Below the pieces are notes generated by a model, which was not told where the DNA came from, did no database searches, and saw nothing but the letters and a program-made list of their open reading frames with translations. Source: Nocardiopsis ganjiahuensis DSM 45031 (GTDB taxonomy: Bacteria > Actinomycetota > Actinomycetes > Streptosporangiales > Streptosporangiaceae). From it: a DNA stretch of 64,000 nt. Positions 58,401 through 64,000 of this stretch are shown here, in pieces. The first letter of the stretch is position 1. Each line of letters starts with the position of its first letter. Made by a program: the position numbers and the translations under genes. Location: assembly GCF_000341085.1 (NCBI RefSeq), contig NZ_ANBA01000009.1, positions 372,001 through 436,000 of the forward strand, given 5' to 3'.

Positions 58401-58742
58401 GCCGGGTACCCGGCCGAGATGGACCGCTTCATGGACTCCAACCCGGGTCTGGCCTCCCGCTTCAACCACCGGGTGGAGTTCCCCTCCTACAACGACGACG
58501 AGCTGGTCACCATCGTCACCCGGATGGCGGCCTCCTCGGGCTACGAGTGCGGCGCCGAGACCCTGCGGACCCTCGCGGCGCACTTCTCGACGGTGGAGCG
58601 GGACGGGTCGTTCGGTAACGCCCGATACGCCCGCCAGGTGCTGGAGCGGATGATCACCCGGCAGGCGGGCCGCCTGATGGGGCAGAAGACCCCCGCCACC
58701 CGGGAGGACTTCACGGCCCTGCTGCCCGTCGACGTGCCGTGA
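55443..58742 (+). CDS. Beta-helix / tandem CbxX-type AAA+ fusion (EccA-like)
   Basis: The product has 1,099 residues starting MSRQLLTVNPGAQGAHETIS; an upstream in-frame extension is a shadow of the preceding gene. Residues 1-530 form a right-handed parallel beta-helix of about 20 coils with repeating patterns such as IEDCTVEEAGGDGIVVRG. Two CbxX/CfxQ (SpoVK-like) AAA+ domains follow. The first has GGAPGTGKTTVARLYG and VLFLDEAYTL, the second GPPGTGKTTVARLYG and VLFVDEAYTL, both with Walker A and B intact. EccA of mycobacterial ESX systems has the same AAA+ type but with a TPR-like N-terminus. Here the substrate-binding part would be the beta-helix and the ATPase is doubled. It is cytosolic and probably remodels or delivers T7SS substrates. 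Confidence 0.88.
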   Translation: MSRQLLTVNPGAQGAHETISGALEAASGGALITIAPGRYEENLVLREVVTLVARDGRGSVEVTSSSGSTVLSGAEAVKLSGLVLRGRDEKRPTVDVPAGQVEMADCEVAGTSWAAVSVRGTGAVAMRDSRVSCAEGAGVVIVSPGRSLIEECVIEDVATSALVLGEQGRPVVRSCVFRDAGGNGLFASGEAAGLLEGCEITATGKPGVALEDGASTTLRGLYVHRTEKDGIALASRARPVIEDCTVEEAGGDGIVVRGSCDPQVSRSKVIRSAGAGVHVTERARGMFSDCGVEDSRGDAVRSGGRASTTFLGLRVKGGRGLLLAEDSVVEFDRGTIDGTEGHGVVITGGAPFLRGMTVTDTGGHGALLEGSARGRLEGMTVERTRSASVAVREGGRLELEGARITDARDAGVAVGPDGEADLRDCEISSCSGDGISVRDGSRATVLRTRVREGRRNGVLLAAGARATLRRCEVFGNRADGVLVHSTEDVVVEDCTVRDNGRSGLRQTTASDRARTEDLLSQGNGSPDAFGEQAGTAVPLAPLPEEEDEGDRTSGPLLELESLIGLANVKQEVRTLITRNQMAQRRAEMGLPTPPMSRHLVFGGAPGTGKTTVARLYGRILAELDVLRYGHVVEVARADLVSQYVGGTAIKTTEVFEQAKGGVLFLDEAYTLSSGADSGKGPDFGREAIDTLVKLMEDHRDEVVVIVAGYTEEMERFLEANPGLASRFSKTVDFVNYSVDELTEIVRKLCDGHSYRLAAETEEALAALFQQMPKGPAFGNAREARKVFEEMIDRQAQRLSASSPEDHDSLTLLLPEDLGTRGAERAVSPDERAQQVSELREELDALVGLGQVKDTVNDLANLLLMTEQRRSMGLPVSQMSHHLVFTGPPGTGKTTVARLYGRLLHTLGVLPGDHVVEAARSDLVGRYVGHTAQLTAEVFEQARGGVLFVDEAYTLTPRGEGNDFGQEAVDTLLKLMEDHRDEVAVIVAGYPAEMDRFMDSNPGLASRFNHRVEFPSYNDDELVTIVTRMAASSGYECGAETLRTLAAHFSTVERDGSFGNARYARQVLERMITRQAGRLMGQKTPATREDFTALLPVDVP

Positions 58743-58889
58743 GAGGGGGCGGCGCAGGCGTCGGCCCGCGCGGACCGGGCGCGGCGGCGGAAATAGAACC
58801 GACACCTCCGGCGCTGTCCTGTTCGTACGAGCAGAACCCCTCACGCGGTCCGGCCCTGTGCCCGCTGCCACCGCACGGACTGGAGCGCC

Positions 58890-59375
58890 ATGGCCCACAC
58901 GGGAAACGCACCCGCGCTGCACGGCACGTTCACTCTGGACTACCCCCTGAAGGCCTCCCCCGACGCGGTGTTCGCCGCCTTCTCCCAGCTCAACCTGCGA
59001 AAGCTCTGGTCACGGCTGCCCGGACCCTCCGCCTCCTCCCGGCACGAACTCGACTTCAGGGTCGGGGGGATCGAGCACGCGACCAACACCTTCCCCGGCC
59101 TCGGGGGCCCGGAGGAGCTGGAGTCCCTGGACCACTTCCACGACATCGTCCCCGAGCGGCGGATCGTGTACACGCACACAGCGCGCGTCAACGGGCTCAC
59201 CCGGTGGGTGTCACTGGCGACCGTGGAGCTCACCCCCGAGGACACCGGCACCCTGTTGACCTGGACCGAGCAGTACGCCTTCCTGGTCCTCACCGGCGAC
59301 GGCACCCAGGACCGCGCCCACCTGGAGGGCGCGACCCGGCTGCGGCTCAACGGCCTGGCCGCCGTGGTCGAGTGA
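58890..59375 (+). CDS. SRPBCC (START-like) domain protein
   Basis: The product has 161 residues with GGAG upstream of the ATG. The pattern TLDYPLKASPDAVFAAFSQL at the start and LLTWTEQYAFL with a final helix LEGATRLRLNGLAAV fits the SRPBCC/AHSA1 fold, a helix-grip cavity that binds hydrophobic ligands. Members with WTEQ are often annotated as activator of Hsp90 ATPase-like or polyketide cyclase-like. The ligand is unknown. It begins about 150 bases after the AAA+ gene and has no evident link with secretion. The 278 bases that follow hold no clear gene. Confidence 0.8.
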   Translation: MAHTGNAPALHGTFTLDYPLKASPDAVFAAFSQLNLRKLWSRLPGPSASSRHELDFRVGGIEHATNTFPGLGGPEELESLDHFHDIVPERRIVYTHTARVNGLTRWVSLATVELTPEDTGTLLTWTEQYAFLVLTGDGTQDRAHLEGATRLRLNGLAAVVE

Positions 59376-59653
59376 CCCCGGCGGACGGGCACCGGCACTT
59401 CGACCCCGGTCAGGGGCCGGGAGGCACAGGCGCGCGAAGGCACCGCGAACCCGTGCACCGGCGGCGCCGCCCGGCGCCATGAGCCGTACGTGGCATCCGA
59501 TCCCCTGGCGCTGCCGCACCGGACGATGATCGGCTCTCTGAGTACTCCTGCTCAGGACAGCACGGCCGTCGTGCGTTGGGATGGGGGCGTCGGCCCCGGG
59601 CGCAGGGGCGGACGGCAGTGGGCAGTTCGGAGTCGACGGGAAGGTGGTGCCCG

Positions 59654-60721
59654 ATGGAGGCACGCGATGGGACCCGCGCCGAGGCGTTGGACGGACTCGT
59701 CGAACAAGGGGTGATCGACCGCGGACAGGCCGACGCGGTCGCCGCAGCCCTGGAGTCGGCAGCCGGGCGCCCGGGGACGAGGATCCGCTGGGCGGAGGTA
59801 CTGGGCTACGTCGGCGGCGGGCTCGTGCTCGCGGCCGTGGGCACGTTCGTGGCCACCGCGTGGGACGTCCTGGAGCTCGGGGTCCGGGTCACGCTGCTCG
59901 TGGTGGTCGCCGCCGCGCTCGCGGCAGCCGGGTTCGGGATGGCCGGCGGCCCGGCCCTGCTCCGCCGGTCGGCGGAGACGGTCCCGGCCCGCCGTCGGCT
60001 CGGCGGTGCCCTGTTCGGACTGGCGGCGCTCTCCACGGCCTTCGCCGTCGCCGAGGCCGCGGAGGGAGCGCTGTCCTACGAGTCCGTACCGAGCCCGACC
60101 ACCTTGGCGTCCGCTGCCGGACTGGTGGTCGCCCTGACCGCCTATGTGCTGCTGCGCTCCGCACCCGGGCTGGTCGCGGCCTGGGGCATGAGCGCCTTCC
60201 TCATCGGTTACGGGGTGGAGGAGGTGGTCTACGAACTCGTCGGATCGAACAGTGGGAGCGCATACTCCTCCGACGGATGGCAGGTGGCCTTCACCGCGGC
60301 CGGCGCGGGCCTGGTCCTCCTCGGCGCGGCGATGATCGCCCTCGCGGTGGTGGGCGTGCTGCGCGAGCAGGGGACCGCGGTCGGGCTCGGCGCGGTGACC
60401 GCGTACGCGGGAGCCCTGATGCTGGAGACGCCGATGGACTACGTCGCGGAGCTCGCCGTCGCAGCAGGCCTGTTCACCCTGTTCGCGCTGTGGCGCTCGG
60501 CGTCGCGCGGCCCCGGTGCGGCGCTCGTGTTCGGCGTGCTCGCCGCCACGGTCGCGGTTCCGCGGCTCGTCTGGGAGCTCACCGACGGTGAGGTGTCGGC
60601 CGCGGGTGTCCTGCTCGTCGCCGGCGCCGTGCTGCTCGTCGCCAGCGCGGTCGGCCTCCGGCTGCGCCGCCGGGTCGCCGCGCAGCCGCCCCTCCCCAGA
60701 GCGGAGCCGGACGCCCCCTAG
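59654..60721 (+). CDS. DUF2157-like multi-pass membrane protein
   Basis: The product has 355 residues from ATG 59654 (MEARDGTRAEALDGLVEQGV), with GGAAGGTGG upstream; a longer frame starting at 59576 has no ribosome binding site. A short cytoplasmic helical N-terminus (ALDGLVEQGVIDRGQADAVA), common to DUF2157-type proteins, is followed by about ten membrane segments beginning with WAEVLGYVGGGLVLAAVGTF. The function of the family is unknown. It is a stand-alone gene. Confidence 0.7.
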   Translation: MEARDGTRAEALDGLVEQGVIDRGQADAVAAALESAAGRPGTRIRWAEVLGYVGGGLVLAAVGTFVATAWDVLELGVRVTLLVVVAAALAAAGFGMAGGPALLRRSAETVPARRRLGGALFGLAALSTAFAVAEAAEGALSYESVPSPTTLASAAGLVVALTAYVLLRSAPGLVAAWGMSAFLIGYGVEEVVYELVGSNSGSAYSSDGWQVAFTAAGAGLVLLGAAMIALAVVGVLREQGTAVGLGAVTAYAGALMLETPMDYVAELAVAAGLFTLFALWRSASRGPGAALVFGVLAATVAVPRLVWELTDGEVSAAGVLLVAGAVLLVASAVGLRLRRRVAAQPPLPRAEPDAP

Positions 60722-60727
60722 CCCCGG

Positions 60728-60755
60728 CCGCCGGCCCCGGCGATCCGACCGGCGG
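60728..60755 (+). terminator. Candidate terminator hairpin
   Basis: CCGCCGG (60728-60734) pairs with CCGGCGG (60749-60755), seven pairs with a 14-base loop, just after the stop of the DUF2157-like gene. Confidence 0.3.
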
Positions 60756-60847
60756 TCTGCCCGTCACCCCTGCGCGGAGAACAGCTTCCAAGGCAGGTAT
60801 TCGGTCAAGGACGAACGCGCCAACTCCCTGGTCAGCGCCCTCTTCGT

Positions 60848-60853
60848 TAGCAT
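60848..60853 (+). promoter_or_regulatory. Candidate -10 element suggesting a leaderless antiporter mRNA
   Basis: TAGCAT lies only six bases before the ATG at 60860, and no ribosome binding site precedes that ATG. If this is the -10 box, transcription would start at or near the start codon, giving a leaderless transcript, which is common in actinobacteria. No clear -35 is seen. Confidence 0.35.
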
Positions 60854-60859
60854 TCCAGC

Positions 60860-62080
60860 ATGGCCGAGGGACACATGCTGGTGGACAACCTGATGTCGAT
60901 GTGGTGGATCGCCCTGGCGGCGGTCCTCGGCCCTGTGCTGGCGCTGGTCACACGGCGCAAGGTTCCGGACGTGGTCTGGTTGCTGGTGTTCGGTGCGGTC
61001 ATCGGCCCCCACGCCCTGGGACTGGCCGCCGAGACCGAATCGGTCCAGTTCCTGCGGGAACTCGGCCTGGGGTTCCTGTTCCTGTTGGCCGGCTTCGAGG
61101 TCGACACCACCGACATGCGCGGACGGCAGGGCAGGAACGCGGCGCTGACCTGGGGGCTGTGCGCCGTACTCGGGTTCGGCGCGGCGATGCTCCTGGTCCA
61201 GGGGGACACTCACGTCGCGATCGTGCTGGCCATCGCCTCGACGTCGACGGCTCTGGGCACCCTGCTGCCCATCGTCAAGGACTCCGGTGCGCTGGGGACG
61301 CCCCTGGGCCGGGCCACCATGGTCCACGGCGCCTACGGCGAGCTCCTGCCGATCGTGGCGATGTCGCTGCTGCTGTCCTCCCGGGGCACCTGGCAGGCCG
61401 CGGCGGTCCTGATCCTGTTCGCCGCGGTCGCGGTGCTCGTCGTCGTGGTCCCCGGGCGCTTCTTCAGCCGTGTCCCCCTGTTGAGGCGGGCCTTCGCCGG
61501 CGCCTCCAACACCACCATGCAGACCACCCTGCGCGCCACCGTGCTTCTCCTGGTCACACTGATGCTGCTGACCGCCGTCCTCGAACTCGACGTGGCCCTG
61601 GGCGCCTTCACGGCGGGCCTGCTGCTGAACACCGCCCTCAACGCCACCGCACCCGAGCACGCGGCCGAGATCATGCACAAGGTCGAGATCGTCGGGTTCA
61701 GCCTGCTGATCCCGGTGTTCTTCGTGACCAGCGGCATGAGCATCGACTTCCTGGCCGTCGCCTCCCGGTGGCCCCTGCTGCTCGGCTTCGTCGCCGTGAT
61801 CCTGCTGGTGCGCGGACTACCGGTCTTCCTCCGCGAACGGTGGACCACGACGCACTCCGGGCTGACCGCGACGGGCGATCACGCCGCCCTCGGCCTGTAC
61901 GCCGCGACGGGCCTGCCCATCATCGTGGCCGTGACCCAGGTCGCGGTGTCCTCGGAGATCATCGACGACACCGTCGCCTCCGTCATGGTCACCGCGGGCG
62001 CCCTCACGGTCCTGCTCTTCCCGTACACGGCCTCCCGCATCGCGCGGAAGGAGGCGGACGGGGGGCGGCCCTTCCGGTAA
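60860..62080 (+). CDS. CPA2-family cation:proton antiporter (Kef-type)
   Basis: The product has 406 residues with about 12 membrane segments. The segment LRELGLGFLFLLAGFEVDTTD is typical of the CPA2 family (LLF-AGLE/AGFE-like motif), and AIASTSTALGTLLPIVKDSG is the matching unwound helix region. Later segments (VALGAFTAGLLLN, LLIPVFFVTSGMSIDF) also fit. No C-terminal TrkA-N or TrkA-C domain follows, so it is a short form that ends after the transport domain. It would exchange Na+ or K+ for H+. An internal ATG at 60875 with GAGGGA upstream is an alternative start. Confidence 0.9.
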   Translation: MAEGHMLVDNLMSMWWIALAAVLGPVLALVTRRKVPDVVWLLVFGAVIGPHALGLAAETESVQFLRELGLGFLFLLAGFEVDTTDMRGRQGRNAALTWGLCAVLGFGAAMLLVQGDTHVAIVLAIASTSTALGTLLPIVKDSGALGTPLGRATMVHGAYGELLPIVAMSLLLSSRGTWQAAAVLILFAAVAVLVVVVPGRFFSRVPLLRRAFAGASNTTMQTTLRATVLLLVTLMLLTAVLELDVALGAFTAGLLLNTALNATAPEHAAEIMHKVEIVGFSLLIPVFFVTSGMSIDFLAVASRWPLLLGFVAVILLVRGLPVFLRERWTTTHSGLTATGDHAALGLYAATGLPIIVAVTQVAVSSEIIDDTVASVMVTAGALTVLLFPYTASRIARKEADGGRPFR

Positions 62081-62088
62081 CCGCCGGC

Positions 62089-62400
62089 TCATCCGGTTTC
62101 CAGGCCCGCCGCGGCACGCATCAGTCGGCGGGCGCGGGCCGGAGCGCCCGGGTCCGCCAGCAGTTGGATCTGTGGTTGGCGGCCATGGAGATACCGACCA
62201 GCACGGTCGCCAGGTCCCCGGGGGAACCGCCGCCGGGGAAGGGGCAGTCCTCCAGGTAGCCGACCCGGAGTTCGATCAGCCGGGCGAGCCGTTCCGGTCC
62301 GGGCGGCCCTCCTGAGGCAGGGTCGATGACCGCCGCGCGGAAGATGTCGACGGCCCGGTCGGGGGTCTGCTCCAGGAGTGCCTCCCTGGAACCGAACGGT
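62089..62400 (-). pseudogene. Decayed TetR-family regulator gene (C-terminal remnant with frameshift)
   Basis: On the minus strand, from about 62400 downwards, one frame reads FGSREALLEQTPDRAVDIF and continues through PERLARLIELRVGYLEDCPF to LVGISMAANH, clearly the ligand-binding half of a TetR/AcrR protein. The frame then stops near 62130. A one-base shift in the AANH region gives QIQLLADPGAPARARRLMRA and ends with a stop at 62089-62091, the normal ending of such regulators. The N-terminal helix-turn-helix (about 40 residues) is missing: upstream of FGSREAL the sequence is unrelated. It has therefore both a truncation and a frameshift. It lies tail to tail with the antiporter gene. Confidence 0.75.
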
Positions 62401-62712
62401 CCGTCACGGGTCCTACGAGTCCGCTGAGCGGATCCGGCGGCGTCTACGTCCCTGCGCTACCGGAGGGCCCGAAGCCCTTCCCCGTTCAGCACGGTCAAGA
62501 GGGTGTTCAGGCCTGTCGTCACACACGGATCACGGGCACCCTCGCCGCTTTGACGGGTCCGAACTCCGGATCTGCTCGTCCAGGGGGCAAACAACGACCC
62601 AGGATCTGGAAAGGCAGGCGTGTGAAGGTTCGCCTGGCCAGGGTTCTGCCTCAAAGCTCGACTCACCGCCCCGCTTCCACCGAGGACCCGGGGCTGTTTC
62701 GAGGGAGAATCC
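62401..62712. other. Gene-poor region with possible transposase remnant
   Basis: No functional gene is supported here. On the minus strand, 62522-62457 encodes a 21-codon frame beginning VTTGLNTLLTVL and then stopping. The first dozen residues resemble the N-terminus of some actinobacterial DDE transposases, so it may mark the old insertion that truncated the tetR gene, but the match is short. The rest must include the promoter of the CHRD-protein gene, whose GAGGGAG ribosome binding site lies just before 62713. Confidence 0.3.
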
Positions 62713-63480
62713 ATGAAGTACCGGAAGCTGGCCCTGCTGGCGTTCGCTCTGCCCGCCGGCGTACTCACCGCCGCGGCGCCGGCCTCGGCCGAGGAGGCGA
62801 TGACGCTGCACGCCGACCTCACCGCGCTCAACGACTCCGGCGCGCACGGCACCTCCACGGTGACGATCGAGGGCACCAGGGTCACCGTCGACATCGAGTC
62901 GTCCGGTTTGTTGGCCGACCAGCCGCACGCCCAGCACTTCCACATCGGCGGCACGAACATGTGCCCGGGCCCGGACGTCGCTGACGACATCGAGGACGAT
63001 GACCGCCTCAGCACCACCGAGGGGCAGCCCTTCTACGGGGAAATCAAGACCTCGCTGACCACCGAGGGCGACACCTCACCCGACAGCGGTCTGGCGGTCG
63101 ACCGCTTCCCCGTCGCCGGCGCCGACGGCCATGTCACCTACCACCGGACCTTCGAGGTGCCCGAGGACGTGGCCTCCTCGATCAGGGCCGGTGAGGCCGT
63201 GATCGTCCAGCACGGCCTGGACTACAACGGCAACGGCGAGTACGACGCCGACGGCGGCGGCGCCAGCGACCTGGACCCGGAGCTGCCCGCAGAGGCCACC
63301 GACCCCGCCACGTGCGGCAAGCTCACGCCGGCACCAGAGGGCGGCATGGCCGCGGGCGGCGGCGGTGCCGGCTCCGCGGGCCCTGACGCCCTGATGCTCG
63401 GCTCCGGTGCGGCCCTGGTCGCCGCGGCGGGTGCGGGCGCGGGTTTCCTGTTCCGTCGGCGCATGGTCCAGGGGCACTGA
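62713..63480 (+). CDS. CHRD-domain cell-surface protein
   Basis: The product has 255 residues. A Sec signal peptide (MKYRKLALLAFALPAGVLTA, cleavage after ASA) is followed by a CHRD-like domain with strands such as TSTVTIEGTRVTVDIESSG and the metal-site-like AQHFHIGGTNMCPG. A Gly-rich linker, one C-terminal membrane segment (LMLGSGAALVAAAGAGAGFLF) and RRR close the protein. The end looks like a cell-wall sorting signal but no LPxTG is present. It is followed at once by a class F sortase gene, a pairing often seen in actinobacteria. Two Cys (NMCPG, ATCGK) may form a disulfide. Confidence 0.82.
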   Translation: MKYRKLALLAFALPAGVLTAAAPASAEEAMTLHADLTALNDSGAHGTSTVTIEGTRVTVDIESSGLLADQPHAQHFHIGGTNMCPGPDVADDIEDDDRLSTTEGQPFYGEIKTSLTTEGDTSPDSGLAVDRFPVAGADGHVTYHRTFEVPEDVASSIRAGEAVIVQHGLDYNGNGEYDADGGGASDLDPELPAEATDPATCGKLTPAPEGGMAAGGGGAGSAGPDALMLGSGAALVAAAGAGAGFLFRRRMVQGH

Positions 63481-63515
63481 CATGAGCGGGCACGCATCGT
63501 CCGAAGGCTCGGCCG

Positions 63516-64000
63516 ATGAGTTCTGAAGGCCCGCGTACCCGCGAGGGCCGCCGCAGGGTCCCTGCGGTGGCTCTCGCCGTGGCCGCGACAGTGGGAGCCC
63601 TGCTGATCGCCTCCGCGCTCACCCCGGGTCGCGACTCGGCACCGCCGGCGAGTGACGGCGTCCAGACCCAGCGGAGCACCGGAGAGGGGCCACAGGCGGA
63701 GCGCACCTCCCCGCCGAGACCCGAAACCCGTACGCGGGTGTTCCCGTACTCCGAACCGGTAGGGCTGGAGATCGAGACGATCGGTGTGGACGTCGACGGC
63801 CTCGTCCGCCTGGGGCTGGAAGAGGACGGTGAGATCGAGGCGCCCGAGGACTACGACGCGGCGGGCTGGTACGAACACGGTCCCACCCCCGGACAGGCGG
63901 GCCCCGCCGTCATCGGCGGCCACGTCGACTCGCGGACCGCACCGGCGGTGTTCCACCGCCTGGGCGAACTCCGGCCCGGGGACGTGGTCCGTGTGGAGCG
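63516..64000 (+). CDS. Class F sortase (3' end outside window)
   Basis: About 161 codons are visible and the gene runs off the window. The start ATG gives MSSEGPRTREGRRRVPAVAL with one membrane anchor (about residues 15-35), a Pro/Ser/Thr linker and the beginning of the sortase barrel. GLEIETIGVDVDGLVRLGL and AAGWYEHGPTPGQAGPAVI lead to GGHVDSRTAPAVF, which contains the catalytic His. The catalytic Cys and Arg lie beyond the window. Class F sortases are actinobacterial, and the adjacent CHRD protein is a frequent neighbour. An ATG at 63482 opens only a 14-codon frame and is not used. Confidence 0.85.
   Translation, partial: MSSEGPRTREGRRRVPAVALAVAATVGALLIASALTPGRDSAPPASDGVQTQRSTGEGPQAERTSPPRPETRTRVFPYSEPVGLEIETIGVDVDGLVRLGLEEDGEIEAPEDYDAAGWYEHGPTPGQAGPAVIGGHVDSRTAPAVFHRLGELRPGDVVRVE

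Noticed and set aside
62457..63017. 186-codon minus-strand open frame across the CHRD gene start
   Set aside because: Most of it is antisense to the CHRD gene; only its last 21 codons are of possible interest as a transposase remnant.
63482..63526. Short frame starting ATGAGCGGGCAC before the sortase
   Set aside because: It stops after 14 codons and overlaps the better-supported sortase start at 63516.

Overview
The window is very GC-rich DNA whose genes use G or C at nearly every third codon position and often start with GTG. Together with a type VII secretion system (T7SS, ESX-like), an actinobacterial Tad pilus operon and a class F sortase, this points to a filamentous actinobacterium, probably of the Nocardiopsis / Streptosporangiales kind (an inference; no rRNA or other marker is present). 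No tRNA, rRNA, CRISPR array or intact insertion sequence was seen.

Layout. (1) 1-2.2 kb: the end of a GyrI-like protein, a small Imm32-like protein and a flavoprotein. (2) 2.5-14.7 kb: a giant 3,905-residue T7SS toxin-like protein with a WXG100-like N-terminus and a C-terminal ADP-ribosyltransferase, followed by a small WXG100/EspC-like protein with a YxxxD signal. (3) 14.8-25.2 kb, minus strand: a tightly packed Tad/Flp pilus operon (lipoprotein, secreted protein, CpaB, TadZ, CpaF, TadB, TadC, a 57-residue pilin-like protein, two TadE-like, one TadG-like) ending in a membrane protein with an OmpA-type peptidoglycan-binding domain. (4) 25.8-36.9 kb: a second giant, 3,692 residues, paralogous to the first over the N-terminus and central scaffold but ending in a long coiled coil. 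(5) 37.1-58.7 kb: the T7SS core: a mycosin-like protein that has lost its catalytic residues, EccC (minus strand), EccD, EccB, two small Esx proteins, two large repeat-rich proteins, a YbaB-like protein, a further WXG-like protein, a single-pass membrane protein and a beta-helix/tandem AAA+ fusion in the place of EccA. (6) 58.9-64 kb: unrelated genes (SRPBCC protein, DUF2157-like membrane protein, CPA2 antiporter, a decayed tetR gene, CHRD protein, start of a class F sortase).

How it may work together. EccB, EccC and EccD would form the inner-membrane translocase and the Esx pair its small substrates. The two giants are probably substrates or surface structures, since both start with a WXG100-like helical domain. 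They share a beta-rich central scaffold and a short C-terminal tail (FxDALxPPP), although their main C-terminal domains differ (ADP-ribosyltransferase versus coiled coil). The Tad operon lies between the two giants. The mycosin homologue appears to be a pseudoprotease, no EccE was found, and no obvious immunity gene follows the ADP-ribosyltransferase giant. These are the main reasons to look at the region as an unusual T7SS-linked system.
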